The translations under genes and the position numbers were made by a program. 11,566 nt of DNA, taken from assembly GCA_016929205.1 (NCBI GenBank), contig JAFGJF010000637.1, forward strand, positions 1 to 11,566, read 5' to 3'. Every line of letters starts with the position of its first letter. Positions within the stretch are counted from its first letter, which is position 1. Positions 1-5,334 of this stretch are shown here, piece by piece. Under the pieces are notes generated by a model. The model worked only from the letters and a program-made list of their open reading frames with translations, was not told the origin of the DNA and did no database searches. Origin of the DNA: Anaerolineae bacterium (GTDB lineage Bacteria > Chloroflexota > Anaerolineae > JAFGEY01).

Positions 1-978
1 AACGACGACGTCGAGGCCATCGCCCATCTGGCCAGTTCCGTGTCCGCCATTGCGCCCGAGTACTCGACGCAGTCCCAGCAGGTGGTCTACCGCAACAAAA
101 ACACCCAGACGACGGTGCTGGGCGTTACCCCAGAGTACCGGACTGTTCGCGAGTGGAGGGTGGACCGGGGGCGCTTTATCGAGAGCCTGGACCTCTCGAA
201 CCAAGCCAAGGTAGCTGTCCTGGGAGCCACGGTTGCTGAAGAGCTCTTTGGAGAGTATGTCGATCCGCTGAGAAAAACGATCAAGATCAACCGCCAGAAC
301 TACGAGGTCGTAGGTATTTTGGCCAGCAAGGGAGTTGGCGGCTTTCAGAACCTGGACGATCAGGTGTTCATCCCCCTGAGCACAGCTCAAATCAAGTTTG
401 GCGGAGCAGGTAACAGATCCCTGCGGGCGATCAACGTGCAGGTGGCCTCGGCAGACAAGATGGAGAGAGCCCAGGCAGAGTTGGCCGCGATCCTACGCGC
501 CAGCCATGGACTGGCCCAGGGACAAGCTGACGACTTTAGCATCCAAAATCAGGCTCAGATCGTCGAATCGGTGCAAGAGACCACAGCAACCTTTACCGTG
601 CTCCTGGTCAGCATCGCAGCCATCTCCCTCCTGGTAGGGGGGATTGGCGTTATGAACATCATGTTGGTCACAGTGACGGAGCGGACGCGAGAGATCGGCA
701 TCCGGAAGGCAGTAGGAGCCAAGCGCAGGGACATCATGGCCCAGTTTCTGGTAGAGGCAATCGTGCTCTGTCTGTTGGGAGGACTGATCGGCGTCCTGGT
801 TGGCTATGGCGGTGCACAGGCGATCACGCCCCTGCTGGGGGCCGACCGCGCCCTGGTTACTCCTGATAGCGTGGTTATGGCCCTGGGCGTATCGATTGCC
901 GTGGGCCTCTTTTTCGGGCTCTATCCAGCCGGCCGAGCTGCTGCATTGAGGCCCATTGATGCGCTGCGGTACGAGTGA
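1..978 (+). CDS. ABC transporter permease, MacB/FtsX family (5' truncated by window edge)
   Basis: This is the inner-membrane permease subunit of a MacB-type ABC exporter, a family that moves peptides, lipoproteins or drugs across the envelope with an ATPase partner. The reading frame is open from the first base, so the N-terminus lies outside the window; 325 codons are visible. The first ~190 residues are the soluble extracytoplasmic (MacB core-like) domain. Next comes a hydrophobic helix (around 600-690), then the cytoplasmic coupling segment TERTREIGIRKAVGAKRRDI, which is diagnostic of FtsX/MacB permeases. Two further hydrophobic segments follow, and the protein ends in the typical GLYPAGRAAALRPIDALRYE. 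The last ~300 residues match a normal family C-terminus, so the 3' end is intact. The substrate cannot be read from the sequence. The ATPase partner is probably upstream, outside the window. No clear terminator follows; only a 6-bp GC hairpin at 982-1004 without a T-tract is visible. Confidence 0.93.
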   Translation, partial: NDDVEAIAHLASSVSAIAPEYSTQSQQVVYRNKNTQTTVLGVTPEYRTVREWRVDRGRFIESLDLSNQAKVAVLGATVAEELFGEYVDPLRKTIKINRQNYEVVGILASKGVGGFQNLDDQVFIPLSTAQIKFGGAGNRSLRAINVQVASADKMERAQAELAAILRASHGLAQGQADDFSIQNQAQIVESVQETTATFTVLLVSIAAISLLVGGIGVMNIMLVTVTERTREIGIRKAVGAKRRDIMAQFLVEAIVLCLLGGLIGVLVGYGGAQAITPLLGADRALVTPDSVVMALGVSIAVGLFFGLYPAGRAAALRPIDALRYE

Positions 979-1003
979 TCTGGGGCGATTGCCCTTGCCG
1001 CCC

Positions 1004-1192
1004 CCGCAGCACATAGACCCTGATCGTCGTCGAGTGTTTGTACCCAAGAGCGTCCTGCGTCTCGATGATGCTTCCCGTGGATTCACTCACCCACCGGGCC
1101 CTAGCGGCGTGTGTCGCGTCTGGTGTAGGTCCAGCCCACCCCGCGTACATCTTGATTCGCTTGGCAAAGACGTGCCCGGTCCACTGATCGCC
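1004..1192 (-). pseudogene. Remnant of a tyrosine recombinase/integrase C-terminal catalytic domain
   Basis: The minus strand encodes a stretch resembling the end of a phage-type (XerD-like) integrase: a segment like RIKMYAGWAG, then RARWVSESTGSIIETQDALG, YKHSTTIRVYVLR. This matches the usual pattern of a helix, 'TGSI..Q.ALGH....TTRVYV', with the nucleophile tyrosine in RVYV (about 1013-1015). The conserved Leu-Gly-His is Leu-Gly-Tyr here. The expected arginine-histidine motif (LRH..FA) just before ARWVS appears deleted. No N-terminal or upstream catalytic part is present, and the frame runs on into the antisense of the permease gene, so this is a decayed fragment and not a working gene. It lies between the permease and the terminator of the toxin-antitoxin operon. 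The identification is by eye from motif similarity. The rest of 979-1306 holds only this remnant and the terminator at 1238-1270. Confidence 0.5.
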
Positions 1193-1237
1193 AGTGTGCA
1201 GCCGCGCACAGCCTGTTTCCTGTCCAGGGCATGCAGC

Positions 1238-1270
1238 AAAAAAAACCTCCAAGAACAAGTTCCTTGGAGG
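1238..1270 (-). terminator. Rho-independent terminator of the mntA-hepT operon
   Basis: Read on the minus strand, the 8-bp stem CCTCCAAG/CTTGGAGG (arms 1246-1253 and 1263-1270, 9-nt loop) is followed directly by eight Ts (1245-1238). It starts 36 bp past the hepT stop codon and fits a terminator for that operon. Confidence 0.85.
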
Positions 1271-1306
1271 CACATAGCAGAGCGTTCGTCACCGTTCTGT
1301 CGGGAG

Positions 1307-1651
1307 CTATTCGTCCTCTAGCTCTTTTAGAATCACCGCAGCAGAACGCTTGAGTGAAGGCAAGTCTTGCTCGATAACAAGCCAAACCCGGTCCGGCTCA
1401 ACGTTCAGGTAACTGTGCACCACTACATTGCGGAATCCCGAAATCTGGCGCCAATCGATCTCGGGATGGGCCGACTTGAGCGCATCAGAGAGCCTTTGCG
1501 TGGATTCGGCCATTACCTGCAGATTCCGCAACACGGCATCTTGGATCAGAGTGGACGCCAGGAAGGCCGTTTTTCCCCCCGCCCTCACATAGCTCTCAAC
1601 GCGATCAATACACTCTCGGATGTGAATCAAGTACAGCTTGTCATCTTTCAT
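1307..1651 (-). CDS. hepT: HepT-like HEPN (DUF86) toxin ribonuclease
   Basis: A 114-aa, mostly helical protein of the HEPN/DUF86 family, the toxin half of HepT/MntA systems. In this family the toxin is an RNA-cleaving enzyme whose active site is the RX4HXY motif. Here it is complete as RNVVVHSY (Arg74, His79, Tyr81). In the characterised Shewanella pair, the motif tyrosine is AMPylated by MntA to silence the toxin, and the tyrosine is retained here. The length is typical of the family. The start ATG at 1651 overlaps the stop of mntA by 4 bp (ATGA), so the two are translationally coupled. A strong terminator follows 36 bp downstream. The family call is firm; toxicity and target RNA are inferred from homologues. 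Confidence 0.93.
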   Translation of the reverse strand: MKDDKLYLIHIRECIDRVESYVRAGGKTAFLASTLIQDAVLRNLQVMAESTQRLSDALKSAHPEIDWRQISGFRNVVVHSYLNVEPDRVWLVIEQDLPSLKRSAAVILKELEDE

Positions 1652-1938
1652 AGTGGTTGAGCTTCTGCCAGCACACGATCACGGATGTACCAGTGCAGCC
1701 CCTCTTCAGTAACCACGTCTACACGACACCCCAACAGATCCTCCAGATCTGCCAGGAGACCACCGAGATCGAAGAGACTGCGATTCTGCTCCAAGTCGAC
1801 CAACAGGTCTATGTCGCTTTCAGAGCCAGCTTCCTCACGAGCTACCGAGCCGAATACCCGGACATTGTACGCCCCACGTTCTGCGGCGACCTGAAGGATA
1901 TCGTCACGCTTCTCGTGCAAAAGGTCCCTTGCATCCAC
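1648..1938 (-). CDS. mntA: MntA-like minimal nucleotidyltransferase antitoxin
   Basis: A 96-aa minimal nucleotidyltransferase, the antitoxin partner of HepT. In the studied family it transfers AMP to the toxin's tyrosine. The signature GSX10DXD is complete: Gly30-Ser31, then Asp42-Ile-Asp44 within [10 protein letters not shown] third acidic residue (Asp74 in RVDVV) sits where the catalytic triad is completed. The start is a GTG at 1938: AGGGAG (1947-1952) lies 8 nt upstream, and the nearby ATGs are out of frame. The gene is first in a two-gene operon and overlaps hepT by 4 bp. A -35/-10 pair with 17-bp spacing lies just upstream (1984-2012). The order antitoxin then toxin is common for this system. 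All key residues look intact, so it is probably functional. Confidence 0.92.
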   Translation of the reverse strand: MDARDLLHEKRDDILQVAAERGAYNVRVFGSVAREEAGSESDIDLLVDLEQNRSLFDLGGLLADLEDLLGCRVDVVTEEGLHWYIRDRVLAEAQPL

Positions 1939-1983
1939 TTTGCATTCTCCCTAGCCCATCTACGTCGCTCCCGGCACATCCCC

Positions 1984-2012
1984 ATTGTATCATGATCGAG
2001 CAAGATTGGCAA
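1984..2012 (-). promoter_or_regulatory. Promoter of mntA-hepT
   Basis: On the minus strand TTGCCA (2012-2007) and TACAAT (1989-1984) are separated by exactly 17 bp. A transcript start near 1977 would give a leader of about 40 nt containing the AGGGAG site of mntA. Confidence 0.7.
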
Positions 2013-2038
2013 TGGTTTCCAATGCACTCAATGCCAAT
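2005..2038. repeat. Inverted repeat overlapping the mntA -35 element
   Basis: ATTGGCA (2005-2011) and TGCCAAT (2032-2038) form a 7-bp inverted repeat with a 20-bp gap. The left arm overlaps the -35 box of the mntA promoter, so it could be an operator. The arms are short and chance is possible. Confidence 0.3.
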
Positions 2039-2071
2039 TCCACCACACACTACAAAGAGGTGGACAACACA

Positions 2072-2106
2072 AGACCCCAAGGGTCATTTGGCAGCCCTTG
2101 GGGTCT
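2072..2106 (-). terminator. Hairpin downstream of tRNA-Arg, probable terminator
   Basis: A perfect 12-bp stem, AGACCCCAAGGG (2072-2083) with CCCTTGGGGTCT (2095-2106), has an 11-nt loop. It begins 8 bp after the tRNA-Arg CCA end. The following minus-strand sequence is only moderately T-rich (TGTGTTGT), so it may terminate less efficiently than the hairpin behind tRNA-His. Confidence 0.7.
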
Positions 2107-2114
2107 ATCTCTTT

Positions 2115-2190
2115 TGGCGCGCCCGGCGGGACTCGAACCCACAACCTTCTGATTCGAAGTCAGTGACTCTATCCATTGAGCTACGGGCGC
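2115..2190 (-). tRNA. tRNA-Arg (anticodon TCG)
   Basis: Read on the minus strand, the cloverleaf is complete. The acceptor GCGCCCG (2190-2184) pairs with CGGGCGC. The D-arm is GCTC/GAGT, the anticodon loop is CTTCGAA with anticodon TCG, and the T-arm is GTGGG-TTCGAGT-CCCGC. The discriminator is G (2118) and the 3' CCA is encoded (2117-2115). The first pair of the anticodon stem is an A-A mismatch (positions 27/43), a mild oddity. It has its own promoter at 2200-2228 and a hairpin at 2072-2106, so it appears to be a single-gene transcription unit. Confidence 0.96.
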
Positions 2191-2199
2191 ATTGTCGCA

Positions 2200-2228
2200 A
2201 TTTTAACACAATGCCCATTGGTTGTCAA
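2200..2228 (-). promoter_or_regulatory. Promoter of tRNA-Arg
   Basis: On the minus strand a consensus TTGACA (2228-2223) and TAAAAT (2205-2200) are spaced by 17 bp. The -10 box lies 10 bp upstream of the mature tRNA 5' end. Its -35 overlaps that of an oppositely directed promoter at 2222-2250. Confidence 0.8.
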
Positions 2229-2250
2229 ACGTATTGTGACGTGCTATAAT
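2222..2250 (+). promoter_or_regulatory. Candidate promoter for the 171-aa gene and guaA
   Basis: TTGTCA (2222-2227) and a perfect TATAAT (2245-2250) are spaced by 17 bp on the plus strand. Transcription from near 2257 would cross tRNA-His in antisense and then reach the gene at 2429, with a leader of about 170 nt. No other good plus-strand promoter is seen before 2429. Confidence 0.6.
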
Positions 2251-2262
2251 GATTATGTACAC

Positions 2263-2291
2263 AAAAAAATCAGCCCCTCCAATGAGGGGCT
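2263..2291 (-). terminator. Rho-independent terminator of tRNA-His
   Basis: On the minus strand the 8-bp stem AGCCCCTC/GAGGGGCT (2291-2284 and 2279-2272, 4-nt loop) is followed by GA and seven Ts (2269-2263). It begins 3 bp after the tRNA-His 3' end and is a textbook intrinsic terminator. Confidence 0.93.
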
Positions 2292-2294
2292 GTG

Positions 2295-2369
2295 GGTGAC
2301 TGGTGGGATTTGAACCCACGATCTTCTGGGCCACAACCAGATGCCTTGGGCCACTCGGCTACAGTCACC
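2295..2369 (-). tRNA. tRNA-His (anticodon GTG)
   Basis: Read on the minus strand, the acceptor GTGACTG pairs with CAGTCAC. The extra 5' G (G-1, position 2369) opposite C73 is the histidine identity element. The anticodon stem TCTGG/CCAGA encloses loop TTGTGGC with anticodon GTG, and the T-arm contains GTTCAAATC. The 3' CCA is not fully encoded after C73 (C-C-A is shifted by one), so CCA must be added by the nucleotidyltransferase. It has its own promoter (2381-2409) and terminator (2263-2291). Confidence 0.96.
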
Positions 2370-2380
2370 ATGTTGGCAAA

Positions 2381-2409
2381 ATTCTACCACAAAACGCTGG
2401 TTTCTGCAA
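2381..2409 (-). promoter_or_regulatory. Promoter of tRNA-His
   Basis: On the minus strand TTGCAG (2409-2404) and TAGAAT (2386-2381) are spaced by 17 bp, with the -10 about 12 bp before the tRNA 5' end. It lies immediately upstream of, and divergent from, the ribosome binding site of the gene at 2429. Confidence 0.7.
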
Positions 2410-2428
2410 ATTGCAAGGAGTTGGTAAA

Positions 2429-2944
2429 ATGGAAATGATACATCATGCCTATCCGGTCACACTGTTCACGGCGACCCGAAAATTCGAAGGAACCTATCAG
2501 CCGATGGGCGCGCTTCTCGGCGACATCAACGATCCGGAAAAAGGCGACTTTTACATCACAGATGCGACATTTACGGCGATTGCCCAAGACTCCAAATTTC
2601 CGCCGGTATCTGTACCCGAGGTCGTGGTCAGAAAACACGACACCCTTTTCTTTTACTTTGAGGACGAAAGTGTGGAAGAGCAATTCCGCCTGCTTACACG
2701 GGTCGAAAACGTCGTGGTCTATACAGCCACCTTTGCGCTGCGAGGAAACTTTCACCTGGGGGCCGAGCAAAAAATACGCGATATGTTTGACACGATGCGG
2801 GGTGATTTCCAGCCGATGACCGACGTCACGATTTTTCCCCTCGTTCAACCCCGGATCGTGATCCCGCGCGAACAAAAGATGCTCTTGATCAGCACCAAGA
2901 ACATCCTATTCTATCACCCCGTCATCGCTGAAGAAACGGAATAG
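2429..2944 (+). CDS. Uncharacterised protein with an internal duplication, upstream of guaA
   Basis: A 171-aa protein whose family I do not recognise. The ATG at 2429 is chosen because AAGGAG (2415-2420) lies 8 nt upstream; the longer open frame from 2303 only reads antisense tRNA-His. There is no signal peptide or membrane helix, so it is probably cytoplasmic. It holds two similar halves. Residues ~10-77 contain VTLFTATRKFEG, then GDFYITDATFTAI. Residues ~95-163 contain VVVYTATFALRG, then GDFQPMTDVTIFPL. Shared positions include T-A-T, a Gly, and GDF...TD.T, with alternating hydrophobic residues that suggest beta-strands. Each half ends in a run such as PEVVVRK or PRIVIPREQ. guaA follows after 9 bp, so the two are probably co-transcribed, but this does not show a role in purine metabolism. 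Confidence 0.85.
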   Translation: MEMIHHAYPVTLFTATRKFEGTYQPMGALLGDINDPEKGDFYITDATFTAIAQDSKFPPVSVPEVVVRKHDTLFFYFEDESVEEQFRLLTRVENVVVYTATFALRGNFHLGAEQKIRDMFDTMRGDFQPMTDVTIFPLVQPRIVIPREQKMLLISTKNILFYHPVIAEETE

Positions 2945-2953
2945 GGTCACATT

Positions 2954-4504
2954 GTGAGCGACAACCGCGAAACGATCATCATCCTCGATTACGGCTCACA
3001 ATACACACAGCTGATCGCCCGGCGGGTGCGCGAGTTGAGTGTTTACTGTGAGATTTATCCATGGAACAAGCTCGAAGCGGATGTAATGGCCCATCGCCCA
3101 AAAGGGTTGATCCTCTCCGGCGGACCAAACAGTGTCTACGCCGCAGATGCTCCCCAGCTTCCGCCCTACTTGATGCGGACCGATGTCCCGGTACTGGGCC
3201 TGTGTTATGGTATGCAGCTTATGGCACGTGCCCTGGGAGGACAGGTTGTATCAGCAGGTCACAGCGAGTATGGTGCCGCCCAGATACAAATCCTGGATCC
3301 TGACTCGGCGCTTTTTTCGGGCCTTGATACCTGCCTGGATGTGTGGATGAGCCACGGCGACCACGTCCAGGCACTGCCGCCACAATTTCGCCAGCTTGCA
3401 TCCAGTGCCAACGCCCCCTTTGCGGCAATTGAAAACCGTGAACGTCATTGGTATGGATTACAATTCCACCCCGAAGTGCAGCATACGCCCCAGGGCACCG
3501 AGATCCTGCGCCGCTTTTTGTACGAGATATGTGGCTGCCATGGCACCTGGACGTCCGGTGCGTTTATTGACCAGACCATAGCACGTATCCGTTCCCAAGT
3601 ACAGGACGGCATCGTTGTTTGCGGATTGAGCGGTGGGGTCGATTCGGCGGTAGCGGCAACATTGATTCACCGCGCGGTGGGCGATCAACTGACGTGTGTG
3701 TTCGTCAATACCGGGATGATGCGCAAGAATGAACCGCAGCAAGTGATCGAAACCTTTGAACGCGAGCAAGGGATGCACTTGGTCGCAATAGATGCTACAG
3801 AGGATTTTTTGGACGCCTTGAACGGCGTCACCGACCCCGAACAAAAGAGGCGCATCATTGGCACCAAATTTGTGCGCATCTTTGAACGTGAATCGCGCGC
3901 GATTGCCCATGCCGGTAAAAAATTCTTGGGCCAGGGAACGATCTATCCCGATGTAATCGAAAGCGCAGGACGTCCAGATGCCCACCGGATCAAAAGCCAT
4001 CACAATGTCGGCGGCCTGCCCCAAGACATGGATTTCGAGCTCGTTGAACCATTACGCGATTTGTTCAAAGATGAAGTGCGGCGCGTGGGACAAGAACTGG
4101 GCTTGTCTTCCCTGTTGGTATGGCGACATCCTTTTCCCGGTCCCGGATTGGCCGTTCGCATTCTGGGCGAGATCACCTGGGAGAGATTGGAACGATTGCG
4201 TGCCGCCGACGCGATTTTCATTGAGGAACTGCACAAAGCCGATTTGTATCTCCAGGTTGCGCAGGCGTTCGCCGTGCTTTTGCCGGTAAGAACGGTAGGT
4301 GTTATGGGCGATGGGCGCACGTATCAAGAGGTGATTGCCTTGCGTGCCGTCACCACCGGTGACTTTATGACTGCATCGTGGGCAGAACTGCCCCACGCGT
4401 TCCTGGCCCAGGTAAGCAACCGCATTGTCAACCAAGTGGCTGGCGTGAACCGGGTGGTCTATGACATTAGTTCCAAACCGCCGGCGACGATCGAGTGGGA
4501 ATGA
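2954..4504 (+). CDS. guaA: GMP synthase (glutamine-hydrolysing)
   Basis: A 516-aa cytoplasmic enzyme that converts XMP, ATP and glutamine to GMP, the last step of guanine nucleotide synthesis. Residues ~8-190 are a class I glutamine amidotransferase domain: nucleophile Cys84 in GLCYGMQ, with His172 and Glu174 in FHPEV completing the triad. The ATP pyrophosphatase domain starts with the PP-loop SGGVDS (226-231). The C-terminal dimerisation domain ends with the typical [16 protein letters not shown]. The length is normal for bacterial GuaA (~510-525). The start is GTG at 2954; AGGG (2943-2946, overlapping the previous stop) lies 7 nt upstream, and no better ATG is present. It is the second gene of a probable two-gene operon. 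The convergent comEA ends only 21 bp downstream, and no hairpin terminator is visible in that gap. Confidence 0.98.
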   Translation: MSDNRETIIILDYGSQYTQLIARRVRELSVYCEIYPWNKLEADVMAHRPKGLILSGGPNSVYAADAPQLPPYLMRTDVPVLGLCYGMQLMARALGGQVVSAGHSEYGAAQIQILDPDSALFSGLDTCLDVWMSHGDHVQALPPQFRQLASSANAPFAAIENRERHWYGLQFHPEVQHTPQGTEILRRFLYEICGCHGTWTSGAFIDQTIARIRSQVQDGIVVCGLSGGVDSAVAATLIHRAVGDQLTCVFVNTGMMRKNEPQQVIETFEREQGMHLVAIDATEDFLDALNGVTDPEQKRRIIGTKFVRIFERESRAIAHAGKKFLGQGTIYPDVIESAGRPDAHRIKSHHNVGGLPQDMDFELVEPLRDLFKDEVRRVGQELGLSSLLVWRHPFPGPGLAVRILGEITWERLERLRAADAIFIEELHKADLYLQVAQAFAVLLPVRTVGVMGDGRTYQEVIALRAVTTGDFMTASWAELPHAFLAQVSNRIVNQVAGVNRVVYDISSKPPATIEWE

Positions 4505-4525
4505 CAGTCCATTCTGCAGTCCTTG

Positions 4526-5146
4526 TCACTTGACGGTGATCGCATCCTCAAACTTGGCAAATGTGGCCGGCCCGATTCCTTTGACATTCATAATCTCCTC
4601 GATGCTGGCAAACATACCGTTTTGTGTGCGATAATCGATGATCCGCTGTGCAATGGCCGGACCAATACCGGGGAGCGAGTCCAATTCTTCGAGCGATGCC
4701 GCATTTATATTGATCTGCGATGTGGCTGGATGAACGGTGGGCGACCTTTCGCCTGGAGATATGACTGGCAGAGTCGCTTCACCCTGGCGGGGCACATAGA
4801 TCTGCTGTTGGTCGTAAACCTGTAATGCAAGGTTGATCCGATCCAAATCCGCATCGGCCGCGGCGCCCCCCGCAGCCTCAACGGCGTCCTTGACGATACT
4901 GGACGGAGACAGGATATAGACATCGGGGTTTACAACAGCACCGGTCACATAGACGCGCAACGGCTGAACTGCCGGGCTCGGCTCGATCGTCGGCGTGGCA
5001 GTTGGCACCGGCGTGGAAATCATAATCGGTGCTGGCTGTGGCCGGTTAACCACATAGAGGATGAAACCGACCACCGCGACCAGACCCATCAAGAAAACGA
5101 TGTATGCTCGATATCGTTCCGGCCATTTACTCACGGGGATAAACAC
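4526..5146 (-). CDS. comEA: ComEA-family DNA-binding protein (SLBB plus helix-hairpin-helix)
   Basis: A 206-aa membrane-anchored protein of the ComEA type, which in competent bacteria binds incoming DNA outside the cytoplasmic membrane. A short cytoplasmic N-terminus is followed by one transmembrane helix (~14-33) and a Pro/Thr-rich linker (~37-60). Next comes an SLBB domain (~63-119; LRVYVTGAVVNPDVY) and a C-terminal tandem helix-hairpin-helix (~145-206) with the hairpins LPGIG (158-162) and VKGIG (188-192). Length and order match the family. The start is uncertain: the longest frame opens with GTG at 5146, but GTG at 5134 (four codons in, giving MSKWPE) is equally plausible, and neither has a strong ribosome binding site. 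It has its own promoter at 5210-5238. No comEC or other competence gene is visible next to it, so a role in DNA uptake is inferred from the family only. Confidence 0.9.
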   Translation of the reverse strand: MFIPVSKWPERYRAYIVFLMGLVAVVGFILYVVNRPQPAPIMISTPVPTATPTIEPSPAVQPLRVYVTGAVVNPDVYILSPSSIVKDAVEAAGGAAADADLDRINLALQVYDQQQIYVPRQGEATLPVISPGERSPTVHPATSQININAASLEELDSLPGIGPAIAQRIIDYRTQNGMFASIEEIMNVKGIGPATFAKFEDAITVK

Positions 5147-5209
5147 TCACTTTGTGTTTTCAGGTGTGAGCCAAGGTGCAATGATGATTGGACAGCGTGT
5201 ACGAAACCG

Positions 5210-5238
5210 ATTATAACCTAGATCCCCAACCTTGGCAA
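5210..5238 (-). promoter_or_regulatory. Promoter of comEA
   Basis: On the minus strand TTGCCA (5238-5233) and a perfect TATAAT (5215-5210) are spaced by 17 bp. This would give a leader of about 57 nt before the GTG at 5146. Confidence 0.75.
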
Positions 5239-5303
5239 ACAAGTTAGCTGTCCTTTCCCAAGGCATCGGAGCAATAGGACAATTTCTTTCCTCTGTTGTC
5301 CTA

Positions 5304-5328
5304 TGGTATAATATTCACACTGAGGAGG
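5304..5328 (+). promoter_or_regulatory. Extended -10 promoter and ribosome binding site of the M20 gene
   Basis: TGGTATAAT (5304-5312) is an extended -10 element; no convincing -35 is seen 17 bp upstream. The predicted start (~5319) leaves a very short leader with AGGAGG at 5323-5328, 6 nt before ATG 5335. This excludes the in-frame ATG at 5296, which lies inside the promoter. Confidence 0.7.
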
Positions 5329-5334
5329 AACACT

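Noticed and set aside
982..1004. GC hairpin after the permease stop as a terminator
   Set aside because: The stem is only 6 bp with no T-tract, and it overlaps the integrase-like remnant; the support is too weak to annotate.
493..1086. 197-aa minus-strand frame over the permease end
   Set aside because: It is an antisense shadow of a conserved permease sequence, with no family features and no ribosome binding site noted.
1929..2249. Plus-strand frame with RRDSNPQPSDSKSV
   Set aside because: It is the antisense of tRNA-Arg, a well-known source of spurious proteins.
2303..2428. Upstream extension of the 171-aa gene (product starting MGFEPTIFWATT)
   Set aside because: These codons are the antisense of tRNA-His and its 5' flank; a strong ribosome binding site fits the ATG at 2429.
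2251..2428. Possible purine riboswitch in the guaA operon leader
   Set aside because: The leader is accounted for by antisense tRNA-His and its terminator; no three-way junction with the conserved purine-aptamer loops is seen.
3458..4024. 188-aa minus-strand frame
   Set aside because: It lies wholly inside guaA in antisense and has low-quality protein composition.
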